Positions 16,893-26,000 of a stretch of DNA of 38,582 nt are shown in pieces; the first letter of the stretch is position 1; every line of letters starts with the position of its first letter. Below the pieces are notes generated by a model that saw only the letters and a list, made by a program, of their open reading frames with translations, was not told the DNA's origin and did no database searches. The stretch comes from Bacteroidota bacterium (lineage in GTDB: Bacteria > Bacteroidota > Ignavibacteria > UBA10030 > BY39). Location: positions 1-38,582 of the forward strand of contig JAUXOG010000086.1 in NCBI GenBank assembly GCA_030682385.1. The letters run 5' to 3'. The translations under genes were made by a program, and so were the position numbers.

Positions 16893-17933
16893 ATGAGCGA
16901 ACCCCTTCGCATTTTAGTAGTCAGAACCGACAGAATTGGAGATGTCGTCCTAACTCTTCCTATGGTCGATATACTCAGACTGAATCATCCTGATGCTTAC
17001 ATAGCTATGATGGTCAGGAGATATACATCGGAGCTTGTTCAAAATTCTACAAGTGTCGATGAAACAATTTTGTACGACGACTCTAATGGACTTGTACCTT
17101 TTTGTAAAATGTTGAAAATTCTTCGCCGCCATAAGTTTGATGTAGCTTTTATAGCTTTTCCCCGGTTCAGGATTGCATTACTTCTTTTTTTGGCTGGAGT
17201 TAAACTACGTGTTGGTTCAGGTTATCGATTGTATTCGCTTCTTTTCAACAAGCGGATATATGAGCACAGGAAAGATGCAAAGAAACACGAACTCGAATAT
17301 AATTTGAGCTTGTTGGATGCGGTTGGAATCTCTTTAAAAAAAGTAGAACCCCCTTGGATTATCGTCGGTGAAGAATTAGTCCGGAATGTTAAACAGAGGT
17401 TAGAAAAAATTGGAATAAATTCTTCAGACAAGATTGTGATAATACATCCGGGCAGCGGAGGTTCGTCGCGCGATTGGGACATCGAAAAATTTGCAGAACT
17501 TGGCAAAAATATATCGGAAATTCAAAATGTTAAAATTGTGATAACCGGCGGGTTGAACGAACACCAACTTGTCGAAAATTTGAAGCGGACAATCGGTGGA
17601 AATGTTGTAGGAAAAGCGGGGGAATTTTCGCTTTTGGAATTTGCAGCGTTAGCAAAATTAGCTCAGCTATTCATCAGTAATTCGACCGGAACGATTCATA
17701 TCGCAGCGGCTGTCGGAACAAATGTAATCGGCTTCTATCCGCAAATCACGGCATTGAGTCCGCAGCGTTGGGGTCCATACACTGAGAAGAAAAAAGTTTT
17801 TACTCCATCAGGCAAACCGGCTGACTGTAACAAATGTAAAAAGGGGAAAATAAGATGTGAGTGTATGGATACTATTTCGGCAGATGAAGTTTTTAAAGCT
17901 GCGAAAAATTTTCTTAATCAACAGAATAAATGA
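16893..17933 (+). CDS. Glycosyltransferase family 9 (heptosyltransferase-like)
   Basis: This 346-residue protein begins MSEPLRILVVRTDRIGDVVL, the typical RxDxIGDxV start of GT9 ADP-heptose:LPS heptosyltransferases. The C-terminal half has the donor-binding signature IIHPGSGGSSRDW near 185 and FISNSTGTIHIAAAVGTNVIGFYP near 265. By family it transfers a heptose or related sugar to lipopolysaccharide core at the inner face of the inner membrane. The acceptor cannot be read from sequence. An unusual Cys cluster sits at the C-terminus (CNKCKKGKIRCECMD), as in some GT9 members. It opens a six-gene plus-strand run that ends with cdsA and follows dnaG by 110 non-coding bases. Confidence 0.88.
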   Translation: MSEPLRILVVRTDRIGDVVLTLPMVDILRLNHPDAYIAMMVRRYTSELVQNSTSVDETILYDDSNGLVPFCKMLKILRRHKFDVAFIAFPRFRIALLLFLAGVKLRVGSGYRLYSLLFNKRIYEHRKDAKKHELEYNLSLLDAVGISLKKVEPPWIIVGEELVRNVKQRLEKIGINSSDKIVIIHPGSGGSSRDWDIEKFAELGKNISEIQNVKIVITGGLNEHQLVENLKRTIGGNVVGKAGEFSLLEFAALAKLAQLFISNSTGTIHIAAAVGTNVIGFYPQITALSPQRWGPYTEKKKVFTPSGKPADCNKCKKGKIRCECMDTISADEVFKAAKNFLNQQNK

Positions 17934-17946
17934 ATTGGAAAATAAC

Positions 17947-18774
17947 ATGAACAAATTTAGTAAAATCATCATCGTGCTGTTGTTTGTTACGGTATTTGCT
18001 GAAAATGCATATCTCCAAAACTTAACAAATGATACTATTAACCGCAGTCCGATAGTCGCTGAACTGCGAAAACATAAAAACGATGCTTTCACAGTTGGCG
18101 AACATTTGGAATTTGATGTTCGGTATGGATTTGTAGTTGCGGGCAAAGCAGTTTTGGAAATTCCGAAATATGAAGATTACAGAGGTCGTAAAAGCTTTTA
18201 CATAGAATCGCGTGTTAATTCGCTCCCGTTCTTTTCTACTTTTTATAAAGTTGAAGATAAATATGTATCGGTAATTGATGCTGAGGGAATCTTTCCGTGG
18301 CGTTTCGAGCAGCATATTCGGGAAGGTGGATACAAACGCGATTTCGAAGCCGAGTTTGATCATACTTTAAATATTGCGAAAACGAGCGAGGGAATTCATC
18401 CAATCGATCAGTATGCCCACGATATTCTTTCAGCTTTTTATTTTACACGAACGCTCGATTTTTCGAAAATGAAACCCGGTCAAAGAACAGAACTGAAAAA
18501 TTTCTATAAAGATACTATCTACACGTTGGAAGTAAAATTTAAAGGTAGGCAAAAAGTCGAAGTAAAAGCAGGAACTTTCAACACTATTATCATAGAACCG
18601 ATAATTCAAGGAGGCGGATTATTCAAAGCCGAGGGAACATTGCTTATCTGGCTGACCGATGATGAGAAAAAAATTCCGGTGATGGTGAAATCGAGAGTAA
18701 TAGTAGGTTCAATAACTGCCGAATTAACGAAGTATTCAGGTATTCCGGGCGGAATTAATGCAAAGGTGAAATAA
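17947..18774 (+). CDS. DUF3108 exported protein
   Basis: This 275-residue protein starts at the ATG at 17947. An earlier frame opening inside the upstream gene is rejected because residues from 17947 form a clean signal peptide (MNKFSKIIIVLLFVTVFAEN). The DUF3108 pattern follows: FTVGEHLEFDVRYGFVVAGK, IESRVNSLPFFSTFYKVED, GGYKRDFEAEFDH, YYKDTIYTLEVKFKGRQKVE-like strands and GTLLIWLTDDEKKIPVMVKS near the end. DUF3108 proteins are periplasmic beta-rich proteins of unknown role, often near envelope genes. It sits 13 bases after the GT9 gene, and its stop overlaps the next start (TAATG). Confidence 0.85.
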   Translation: MNKFSKIIIVLLFVTVFAENAYLQNLTNDTINRSPIVAELRKHKNDAFTVGEHLEFDVRYGFVVAGKAVLEIPKYEDYRGRKSFYIESRVNSLPFFSTFYKVEDKYVSVIDAEGIFPWRFEQHIREGGYKRDFEAEFDHTLNIAKTSEGIHPIDQYAHDILSAFYFTRTLDFSKMKPGQRTELKNFYKDTIYTLEVKFKGRQKVEVKAGTFNTIIIEPIIQGGGLFKAEGTLLIWLTDDEKKIPVMVKSRVIVGSITAELTKYSGIPGGINAKVK

Positions 18775-19730
18775 TGAGGAACTTTAAACAAATTGATATA
18801 ACAAAAGTAAAAACCATATCAATCAAATCGCGAAAAAGCAAAGTAACCCCCGATGCTTTTGCAAAAGTTTATGAACCGGGTAAAAATAGCTTGCAAAGTT
18901 TTCTCGGTTCATTTCCGAATATACTTGCAGCAAAAGATTTAAATTTGTTCGTCGATATTATTCTGCAAGCTCGCAAAAAAAATAAGCCGGTAATTGTTCT
19001 GATGGGGGCACACGTGATAAAAGTAGGATTGTCGCCGCTGATTATCGACCTGATAAAAAATAATATTATAACTGCAATCGGAATGAACAGCGCTGCTGCA
19101 ATTCACGATGTAGAAACTGCTATGTTCGGTAAAACATCGGAAGATGTTGCCGAAAATATTTTAGATGGATATTTTGGTATGGCTCGCGAAACAGGAGAGT
19201 TAATAAATGTTACATTGCTGCAATCGAGCGTCCAGACCGACATAGGTTACGGCGAAGCAATCGGAATGGAATTGATTAAACGAAAAGCACCCAATTTACA
19301 ATATAGTATTTTAGCTTCTGGTATTAATTTGAACGTTCCGGTAACAGTTCATGCGGCAATCGGAACGGATATAATTCATCAGCAGCCAACGATGGACGGG
19401 GCAGCGACCGGCGAGATGTCGTTCCGTGATTTCAAAGTTCTGTGTAATGCGGTAAAAGACCTTGTGGGCGGCGGTGTTGTTATAAACATCGGTTCGGCAG
19501 TAATTATGCCCGAGGTATTTCTAAAAGCTCTCACAGTAACACGGAATCTCGGATATAAAACTGCTAAGTTCGCTACTGCTAATTTCGATATGCTGCCCCA
19601 ATACCGCCCGTTTATGAATATAGTAACACGACCTACTCAAGCAGGTGGTAAGGGATTTAATTTTATTGGGCACCACGAAATTATGATTCCGCTTTTGTAT
19701 GCAATGATTAATGAACGAAATAAAAAATGA
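18774..19730 (+). CDS. Conserved cytoplasmic protein, possibly deoxyhypusine-synthase-like
   Basis: This 318-residue soluble protein has no signal or membrane segment. It has several Gly-rich conserved-looking stretches: KPVIVLMGAHVIKVGLSPL, IGMNSAAAIHDVETAMFGKT, HAAIGTDIIHQQPTMDGAAT, and VGGGVVINIGSAVIMPEVFL. The pattern of alternating strands and Gly-rich turns suggests a Rossmann-like nucleotide-binding fold. I associate it with a conserved bacterial family sometimes annotated as deoxyhypusine-synthase-like, but I cannot confirm the catalytic lysine, and bacteria of this kind lack the eIF5A substrate. Function is therefore open. It is translationally coupled on both sides: it overlaps the DUF3108 stop, and the next start overlaps its own stop by 4 bases. 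Confidence 0.55.
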   Translation: MRNFKQIDITKVKTISIKSRKSKVTPDAFAKVYEPGKNSLQSFLGSFPNILAAKDLNLFVDIILQARKKNKPVIVLMGAHVIKVGLSPLIIDLIKNNIITAIGMNSAAAIHDVETAMFGKTSEDVAENILDGYFGMARETGELINVTLLQSSVQTDIGYGEAIGMELIKRKAPNLQYSILASGINLNVPVTVHAAIGTDIIHQQPTMDGAATGEMSFRDFKVLCNAVKDLVGGGVVINIGSAVIMPEVFLKALTVTRNLGYKTAKFATANFDMLPQYRPFMNIVTRPTQAGGKGFNFIGHHEIMIPLLYAMINERNKK

Positions 19731-20611
19731 ACTTTTTAGATCGTCATAACATTTCGCCTGTGATGTTTGCTTTTATTTCTCTCGTCATTCTTTTTACTAC
19801 TTATCAGATAATCGGGGGAGCGCTTGCCTATCTGTTCTTTCAAGGTCAAATCAACGATCAAACAGTGAACGGTATCCGATGGCTGACTGTTTTTAGTCAG
19901 ATTATATTTTTGCTCGCTCCCACAATACTGCTGACAAAATTGGTCTCTTCTGATATACGCGCTTATTTAAGATTCAAATCGACAAGTTTAATCCAAATTA
20001 TTCTTGCGATGTTCGGGATGTTTGCATTAGGGCAGATGCTTCAGGTTTATTTAACAGTTCAGGAGATGATTCCATTACCCGAAAATATACAACCCTTTGT
20101 GGAATCGATAAAAAAATCTATCGAACAATTATATAAGCAAGTTGCCGGCGCTTCAAATATTCAGGAATTGTTTTTTGTGCTCTTTGTTATTGCGATTGTT
20201 CCGGCATTTGCAGAAGAGTTTCTTTTTAGAGGATTAGTACAAAGAAGTTTGGAGCGTGGACTGACTCCCTTAAAGGGCGTTATCTTCACCGGAATTATTT
20301 TCGGAGCTTTTCACCTCAATCCGTTCACATTCGTTCCGCTGGCAATCATCGGAATTTATTTAGGTTTCTTGGTCCTAAAATCGGGCAGCTTAATGGTTCC
20401 AATTGCGGCTCATTTTTTTAATAATGCCATTGCAGTTTTTGCTATTTATCTGAAATACGACGATGATGCTTTAATCACCGGAAAACCATCCGCAATGTCT
20501 CCCGAAATTTTACTATTATCGTTCGTGTTTTTTTTATTGGTTTTTTTCATCATAATGTATTATTTTATTCGTGCATCTAACTTATTAACAAAAATAAAAA
20601 GCGAGGTATAA
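19727..20611 (+). CDS. CPBP family intramembrane metalloprotease
   Basis: This 294-residue membrane protein has about six to eight hydrophobic segments. The CPBP (CAAX protease/Abi) motifs are present: EEFLFRGLVQRSLE near residue 165 (motif 1, the EExxxR glutamates and arginine), FGAFHLNPF near 195 (motif 2 histidine) and HFFNNAI near 226 (motif 3 HxxxN). These residues form the metal-dependent active site in the membrane. The substrate is unknown. The start overlaps the previous stop by 4 bases (ATGA), so it is translationally coupled. Confidence 0.9.
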   Translation: MNFLDRHNISPVMFAFISLVILFTTYQIIGGALAYLFFQGQINDQTVNGIRWLTVFSQIIFLLAPTILLTKLVSSDIRAYLRFKSTSLIQIILAMFGMFALGQMLQVYLTVQEMIPLPENIQPFVESIKKSIEQLYKQVAGASNIQELFFVLFVIAIVPAFAEEFLFRGLVQRSLERGLTPLKGVIFTGIIFGAFHLNPFTFVPLAIIGIYLGFLVLKSGSLMVPIAAHFFNNAIAVFAIYLKYDDDALITGKPSAMSPEILLLSFVFFLLVFFIIMYYFIRASNLLTKIKSEV

Positions 20612-20612
20612 A

Positions 20613-21173
20613 ATGCCATACTGTCCCAAATGCAGTTATGAATATGTAGAAGGCAGCACAATTTGTCCGGATTGTAATTACACTTTATTAGCCGGAGAAC
20701 CGTATGCGTGCTTCAACTGCGAGGAATTATTAATTGAAAAACATATATTTTGCCCTCATTGCGGTTATCTGCAATCCGAATTTCTGGCCGACGAAGATGA
20801 AATAATGTGTGAAACCCACACTGAAGGTCAAGCATTAGGTTGCTGTGTAATCTGTGGGAAAGCGGTTTGTACCGATTGCTCAGTTGAACATCAAAACAGG
20901 ATTTTTTGCAGTCAGGACGAACATGTTAAAATATCGGAAGATTGGGCTGTAGTTTTTACAACCAACATCGAATACGAAGCTGAAATGGTAAGGGCAAACT
21001 TGGAAGGGGCAAACATTCCTTGTATGGTATTTTCACAGCGCGACCACGCTTTAGGACTTGTAATCGGTGATATGGCTGTGGTAAAGGTTATGGTTTATAA
21101 GAAAAATCTTGGTGAAGCTGAAGAATACCTGAAAAAAATTGACCTCTTCAGCGAAGATTCAGACGAGGAATAG
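20613..21173 (+). CDS. Zinc-ribbon / B-box-like / DUF2007 protein
   Basis: This 186-residue cytoplasmic protein has three recognisable parts. Two N-terminal zinc ribbons carry CxxC pairs (YCPKCSYEY, CPDCNY, CFNCEE, CPHCGY; residues 1-60). A B-box-like Cys/His module follows at about 70-105 (CETHTEGQALGCCVICGKA, CTDCSVEHQNRIFC). The C-terminal DUF2007 domain at about 112-175 (AVVFTTNIEYEAEMVRANLE, GANIPCMVFSQRD, VKVMVYKKNLGEAEEYLKK) belongs to a family proposed to bind small molecules or signal. No enzyme motif is visible. It starts 2 bases after the CPBP stop in the same operon. Confidence 0.8.
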   Translation: MPYCPKCSYEYVEGSTICPDCNYTLLAGEPYACFNCEELLIEKHIFCPHCGYLQSEFLADEDEIMCETHTEGQALGCCVICGKAVCTDCSVEHQNRIFCSQDEHVKISEDWAVVFTTNIEYEAEMVRANLEGANIPCMVFSQRDHALGLVIGDMAVVKVMVYKKNLGEAEEYLKKIDLFSEDSDEE

Positions 21174-21182
21174 GATTATAAA

Positions 21183-22127
21183 TTGAGTAACCTTACTGTC
21201 CGTATCCTGACAGCCGTTTTGGCTATTCCAATAATTATACTTCTTGTAATTTTTGGAGATATTTTTTTTCTATTGTTCGTTTTAATTATTTCGTTTTTAG
21301 CACAAAACGAATTTTATAAATTAGCTGCGGTCAAAGGTTCGAAACCGATAGCCGGTCTTGGTTTATTTACAGGCAGCTTAATTATTTTATCCTTCTTCCA
21401 TAAAAAGGTACAATTTTTTGTCGTTGAGTTTTTTGAAAAGAATAACGTATTCATACCATTCCCTTCTCAAACACAGTTAATCTTGATTATTTCGGTGTTA
21501 GCTGTTATTACTATTTTGTTAGTGGAGATGTTCCGCAACCGGGATAATGCAATTCAAAACATTTCAACAACAGTATTAGGAATCTTTTACGTTCCTCTTT
21601 TTTTGGGTACTCTGGTTGGCATACGCGAGTTATTTATACCTTTCGATTTTCCGGTTTACCGCTTTTTTCCTGTCGAGGTGAACTTGTCCGATAGTGTAAA
21701 AGATCAGATTTATTTGTGGGGAGGATATACGGTTTTGACAATTTTTGCAACGATTTGGATTTGCGACACTGCGGCATATTTTGGCGGCAAAATGTTCGGG
21801 AAGCATAAACTTTTCGAACGCGTAAGTCCGAATAAAACTTGGGAAGGTGCGATAAGTGGATTTATTTTTGCTATTGCTTTTGTGGTAGCCGCAAAATATC
21901 TTGTTCTCGATTATTTGTCGGTTGAGAATGCAGTAGTTATTGGTATAATCGTCGGGGTCTTCGGACAGTTAGGCGATTTAGCAGAATCGAAATTGAAACG
22001 GGATGCCGGTGTTAAAGATTCATCAACACTGATTCCAGGACACGGCGGAGTGCTCGACCGTTTCGATAGCGTGCTGTTCGTAGCACCGCTTGTTTTTCTG
22101 TTTTTGGATTTTGTGGTGTTTAGTTAA
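21183..22127 (+). CDS. cdsA: Phosphatidate cytidylyltransferase (CDP-diacylglycerol synthase)
   Basis: This 314-residue protein has about seven to eight membrane helices and the CdsA signature near the C-terminus: SPNKTWEGAISGF near residue 217, then GDLAESKLKRDAGVKDSS and GHGGVLDRFDSVLF near 262-300. It makes CDP-diacylglycerol from phosphatidate and CTP in the inner membrane, the branch point of phospholipid synthesis. The start is a TTG at 21183, 10 bases after the previous stop. Its last codons lie in a 16-base sequence (22107-22122) that is repeated at 22957-22972 beyond the toxin-antitoxin pair, so the 3' end is an edge of the accessory hotspot. Confidence 0.95.
   Translation: MSNLTVRILTAVLAIPIIILLVIFGDIFFLLFVLIISFLAQNEFYKLAAVKGSKPIAGLGLFTGSLIILSFFHKKVQFFVVEFFEKNNVFIPFPSQTQLILIISVLAVITILLVEMFRNRDNAIQNISTTVLGIFYVPLFLGTLVGIRELFIPFDFPVYRFFPVEVNLSDSVKDQIYLWGGYTVLTIFATIWICDTAAYFGGKMFGKHKLFERVSPNKTWEGAISGFIFAIAFVVAAKYLVLDYLSVENAVVIGIIVGVFGQLGDLAESKLKRDAGVKDSSTLIPGHGGVLDRFDSVLFVAPLVFLFLDFVVFS
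22107..22122. repeat. 16-base direct repeat, left copy (3' end of cdsA)
   Basis: GATTTTGTGGTGTTTA occurs here inside the cdsA 3' end and again exactly at 22957-22972. The copies are 850 bases apart and flank the toxin-antitoxin pair. The second copy is not part of any gene, so it is a duplicate of the cdsA tail. Confidence 0.85.
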
Positions 22128-22137
22128 AATGCAGGTG

Positions 22138-22593
22138 TTATTCTCCAGCCTCAACCAGAGCTTGTTGCTCAATTGCAGTAGTCAATCGAAAATCAGTTTT
22201 TCGTATTTTTTCCAGGTAAGGTTTGATAGATGGGATTACGCCACGAAGTTTTGCTTTAATTATAATACCAATAGTTCCAGAAACCATTAGTCCAAGTTTT
22301 TCTGCGATTACCCTCGCTTTATAGTCATCAAGAATAATTGTACTTTCCGGGGTTTCAATAGCTAAGGCGATTACGCTTGCCTCTCCTTTGTCAATTTGAA
22401 GTTCCAGTATTTGTTGTCTGTACTTGTCGGTTGTTGATTTGATTTTTACCAAGTCGGGGAATTGTTGTCCGTATTCGGTTGCTACCTCGATCGTTGTAAT
22501 TACCTTGCCGTAGGTTTTTTGAAGCAGGTCCAATTCTCCAATGTTTGTCAACACAATAAAACAACTTGTATTGGAAATTATTGCGTTAGGCAT
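22138..22593 (-). CDS. PIN-like toxin (DUF3368 type) with altered catalytic residue
   Basis: This 151-residue protein matches the DUF3368 PIN-like family usually paired with UPF0175 antitoxins. It has an N-terminal IISNTSCFIVLTNIGELDLL, a middle IDKGEASVIALAIE near residue 72, ILDDYKARVIAEKLGL near 90, and GTIGIIIKAKLRGVIPSIKP near 108. Family members act as metal-dependent RNases using Asp/Glu residues. The first acidic residue normally sits in an ISDTS motif; here codon 8 is AAT, giving ISNTS. This suggests reduced or lost activity, while E74, D93 and D94 remain. It overlaps the antitoxin gene by 8 bases, typical of a toxin-antitoxin operon. Confidence 0.82.
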   Translation of the reverse strand: MPNAIISNTSCFIVLTNIGELDLLQKTYGKVITTIEVATEYGQQFPDLVKIKSTTDKYRQQILELQIDKGEASVIALAIETPESTIILDDYKARVIAEKLGLMVSGTIGIIIKAKLRGVIPSIKPYLEKIRKTDFRLTTAIEQQALVEAGE

Positions 22594-22813
22594 TCTTTAC
22601 ATCTCTGGATAAATCAGAAACTGGATGATTAAATATTGAAACTCCGCATCTTCCAAGCAATTCAGCAAATGTTCGCTTGGTTAAACCTACAAGTTCGGCT
22701 GCTTGCCCTAATGAAAGTTTGCCTTTCTCATATAGTTGGGTGGCGACGAGCATAGCAATTTCTTTGTCGTCCAGATCAACTGTATCAGGTATATGTAATG
22801 TTAAGGTTTTCAC
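22586..22813 (-). CDS. UPF0175 family antitoxin
   Basis: This 75-residue protein begins MKTLTLHIPDTVDLDDKEIA, continues with MLVATQLYEKGKLSLGQAAE and LVGLTKRTFAELLGRCGVSI, and ends NHPVSDLSRDVKNA. This is the UPF0175 layout: an N-terminal strand, then a helix-turn-helix-like segment (LSLGQAAELVGLTKRTFAEL). Such proteins neutralise DUF3368/PIN-type toxins by binding them and usually repress their own operon. It is the upstream gene of the pair on the minus strand, as is common for antitoxins. Confidence 0.85.
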   Translation of the reverse strand: MKTLTLHIPDTVDLDDKEIAMLVATQLYEKGKLSLGQAAELVGLTKRTFAELLGRCGVSIFNHPVSDLSRDVKNA

Positions 22814-23032
22814 GTTTCAATAATAATGAAATATTCACATAGATGCAATCAAGTTTTTTATTCTCTAACAATTTTAATGAATCTCCTCGCCGCAACCTGC
22901 TCGTCCCGCAGGCGGGCGGCAGGCGGGTTTTACCCTCGTCCGCCTTTGGCGGATTAGATTTTGTGGTGTTTACCTAGTTCGAAACTTCTAGTCTAAAACC
23001 GTTGCTGTTAGGCGAAGCATTTACGAGCACCA
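22814..23032. repeat. Junction region: rimO-upstream copy, GC-rich repeats and cdsA-tail copy
   Basis: No gene is visible. From left to right there is a diverged copy of the rimO upstream sequence (22849-22882, beginning TCAAGTTTTTTATTCTC). It is followed by a GC-rich block with CAGGCGGG units (22896-22927), a small palindrome CCGCCTTTGGCGG (22940-22952), and the second copy of the 16-base cdsA tail (22957-22972). The order mixes the two chromosomal edges of the hotspot, as expected after repeated insertions. Confidence 0.7.
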
Positions 23033-26000
23033 TCACCATTGTCTAAGAATCTCACTAAGATATTTCGCCACGGGACCTCTTCGGAGATGTTGATGTGCGA
23101 ATTGATTTCGATAACTCCGCAAGCAACCATAACAACTCGTGTCTTCAGCACATTTACATCCTCCACTAACTCGTTGAAGCGCAGCGTCTAAAGATTTTTT
23201 TAGATCCTCTTTATTTTCAAGACGTGCCACCAGCCCCGCACCACCGGGGACATTATCGTACAGGATAATAGGAGGCAGGCTGTGCTTTCCATCCAAGTTT
23301 CTAACCGTTGTACTAAGATCGACTGACGGTATCTGTAGGGTTTCAGCAACTCCCTCGACTATTGCATACGCTAATGAGTAGCTGAACCAAATAGGATCAA
23401 GAACATTGGGCTGTAAAAGAAATTGAAGTTGAATAACATCAGTTGGAAACTCATGACCGAGGGATATCTGCTGCGACCATTGACCTGAACAGTCTGAACC
23501 CATTGGAGACTTATGTTTTTTTATAAGTTGTTTTGTTAGTTGCTTATATCCTCTGCCACAGGAAGTGCACACTCGAAATCCTTGGCCGCGTCTTCCTTCA
23601 CATAGAACAACCATCTTGGCTGGTACCGCTTTAGTGATGTCAAGCCCGTTAAATGAACTCACTATCGGTTCTGCAACATTGAAGCCAACAAAATACGGTC
23701 TAGTAGTGAAAGACTTTGCAGGGCGTCCCTTCGGCTCATCTGGTTTTTCCTTACTCGTAACGAATCCGAAAATAGGATCAATGTATGTACTCTCTATCAT
23801 TCGGATGCAACACTTTTGGTGAGGTGGATTCTGTGTATAGAGATTATGTGTGGTGCATCTTGCATAATACTTTAATGGCCATTCCTTTCCTTTAACTCGT
23901 TTCAATCCGGCGGAGGTCCATTCTTTCTTGTTTGCTATCAGCTTACTCGTAGGAGCAAATTCAGCAATCGCAATAGATAGGTCGCGTTGAAGAGATGTTT
24001 CTGAGGAAACTTGACTTCGATTTTTCTTGATGGGTTGAGTATCTAACTCTACGACATCTACTGGAAAACCATATTTTGGAATTATTGCCTTGCGCGAAAG
24101 GAAGGAAAGCACCTTTTCATCTGCAATCGTGTTTTTCCTATCTTGTGCCCATTGAGCATCGGAATACTTCCCAATCTGCTTGGCCTCTTCTTCCATAGTT
24201 TTAAATTGGATGTAATCACTTGAGACTTCTGCTTCGGCATATGATAGTTTCGATTCGCTACCTGCAATTTTCTCAATCCAGGTTTTATCATATAAACCTA
24301 CATTAGCTGCTATCTTTTCTGGCACTACAGGAGCCAAGGATTTCTCTAATTGTTCTCTTTTGTTTTGTAGAAATTCTAGGAAATCAGATACACCTTTTGG
24401 TGTTTGGAAATCTCCAATAAAAGTTTGGACGGAATCGAATCTGGCTTGATTCTCACGAAAGTACGTCGAAAGCACTATTGCTGTTATGTGACGAAGAATG
24501 ATTTTTTCATTTCGCAAGCTCAGAGTTGGTGGTTTTGTTATTCCTTTTATCATCTTCAACGGTTCGGAAAAATGATAAAGATCGTGGGGAGAGCGTCGCG
24601 CATAAGTAATAGCAATTCCGGGATCTTTTCGACGACCCGCTCTTCCTACACGTTGCGCATAGTTAAACGATTCGGGGGGAACATTGCGTAAAAAGACTAC
24701 ATCCAAATCTCCCAAATCAACGCCCATTTCAAAAGTGGTCGAGCAACTCAAGACGTCTATTTTGTTTTTCTTGAAGTCATTTTGAAACTCTCGAGCTTTC
24801 TCTTTATCTATCTGCGCCGTGTGTTCCTCTACAATGAGACGTCCAGGTAGTTCTTCTTTGTACAACAGACGATAGTGGTTGTTTTTGATATCGGTATCCT
24901 GTATTCGTTTGTTTTCAAGTGTACCAGGACAATTGTGCCTGGGGCAGACGTTTCGAATTGATACCTTGGACACGCGTCCGCAAGTATCGCATTGGAAAAT
25001 AGTCTTAGATTCATCCACTGGAAAAACCCGCCACCAATCAGGATTTAGTCTGTGAGCATCTTCCGCTCTAATAAGAAATCGATCATTGTCTAACAGTTCA
25101 TCACTCCAATGCCGAACTGACCCCAAGATTTCCTCTAATGTCCGATCTGAAATACTCTCAGCTTCATTCTCAGCCAGATTCATTCTATGCAATATTTTCT
25201 TTAAGAAACCAGCACGCGCAGTTGCCTTACCTTTCCAACTATTGACTGCATAGGCATTCCGCGATTTTACTAATTGGGTTGACTGTTGCTTGTATCCTTC
25301 TCTAAAATGGAGATCTTGCCAGTTGAGAGATTTTGAGTCTTCTCTCCGAAGTTCAACGGATCTTTCCTGTCGCATATAACCAAAGAGGACAGATATAAGC
25401 TCCAATGATTCCTTTTGATTTAGTGACCATGGAGACCTTTGTAGAACTTCTGGAATCTTGAAATCCATGGGCCATGCAATTGACCAACGAAGTAAACCTA
25501 CACCCTCTAAGGACAACCTCGGTTCAACCGTCACGAACTCACGGTAAATTGCTATCCAAGCTTCATTTTGTATGTCGGTTCCACTTCTCGAAGTTCCATA
25601 AACTTGCATCTCAATGAATAGATCACGGAGTAGTCTTGAGACATCACGGAGTGACAATCCATCTTCGGAATCTTTAGGCCCTCTCTGCACAGCCTTAAGA
25701 ATAAGATTCTTGTTCCGAATATCCCGATATGACTCTTGAAGATACCAAGCAAAAAAAGCAGCCTCCTGTCTGCCATCTGCAAAAGCCAGCACTTTCTTCC
25801 TATCCTGGGGTAGGTATTGATGAAGTGTTGTGGCAATAACTGCGTGTGGCCCATCCGTGCCATGGATAACCTCTCTCACTGGATCCGAACCCTTGTAGGT
25901 ACAACTTATGCATTTGGGTGCTTGATCTTTTTCTCCATCATCTTTTTCTTTCTCCCTCGAAGTTTCTTTCGTTATCACGAGGATGGAATTATTATGTCCA

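Noticed and set aside
22138-22972. Toxin-antitoxin pair as a classical transposon with 16-base target duplication
   Set aside because: No transposase or terminal inverted repeats were found. The right junction also contains rimO-side sequence, which a simple transposition would not create.
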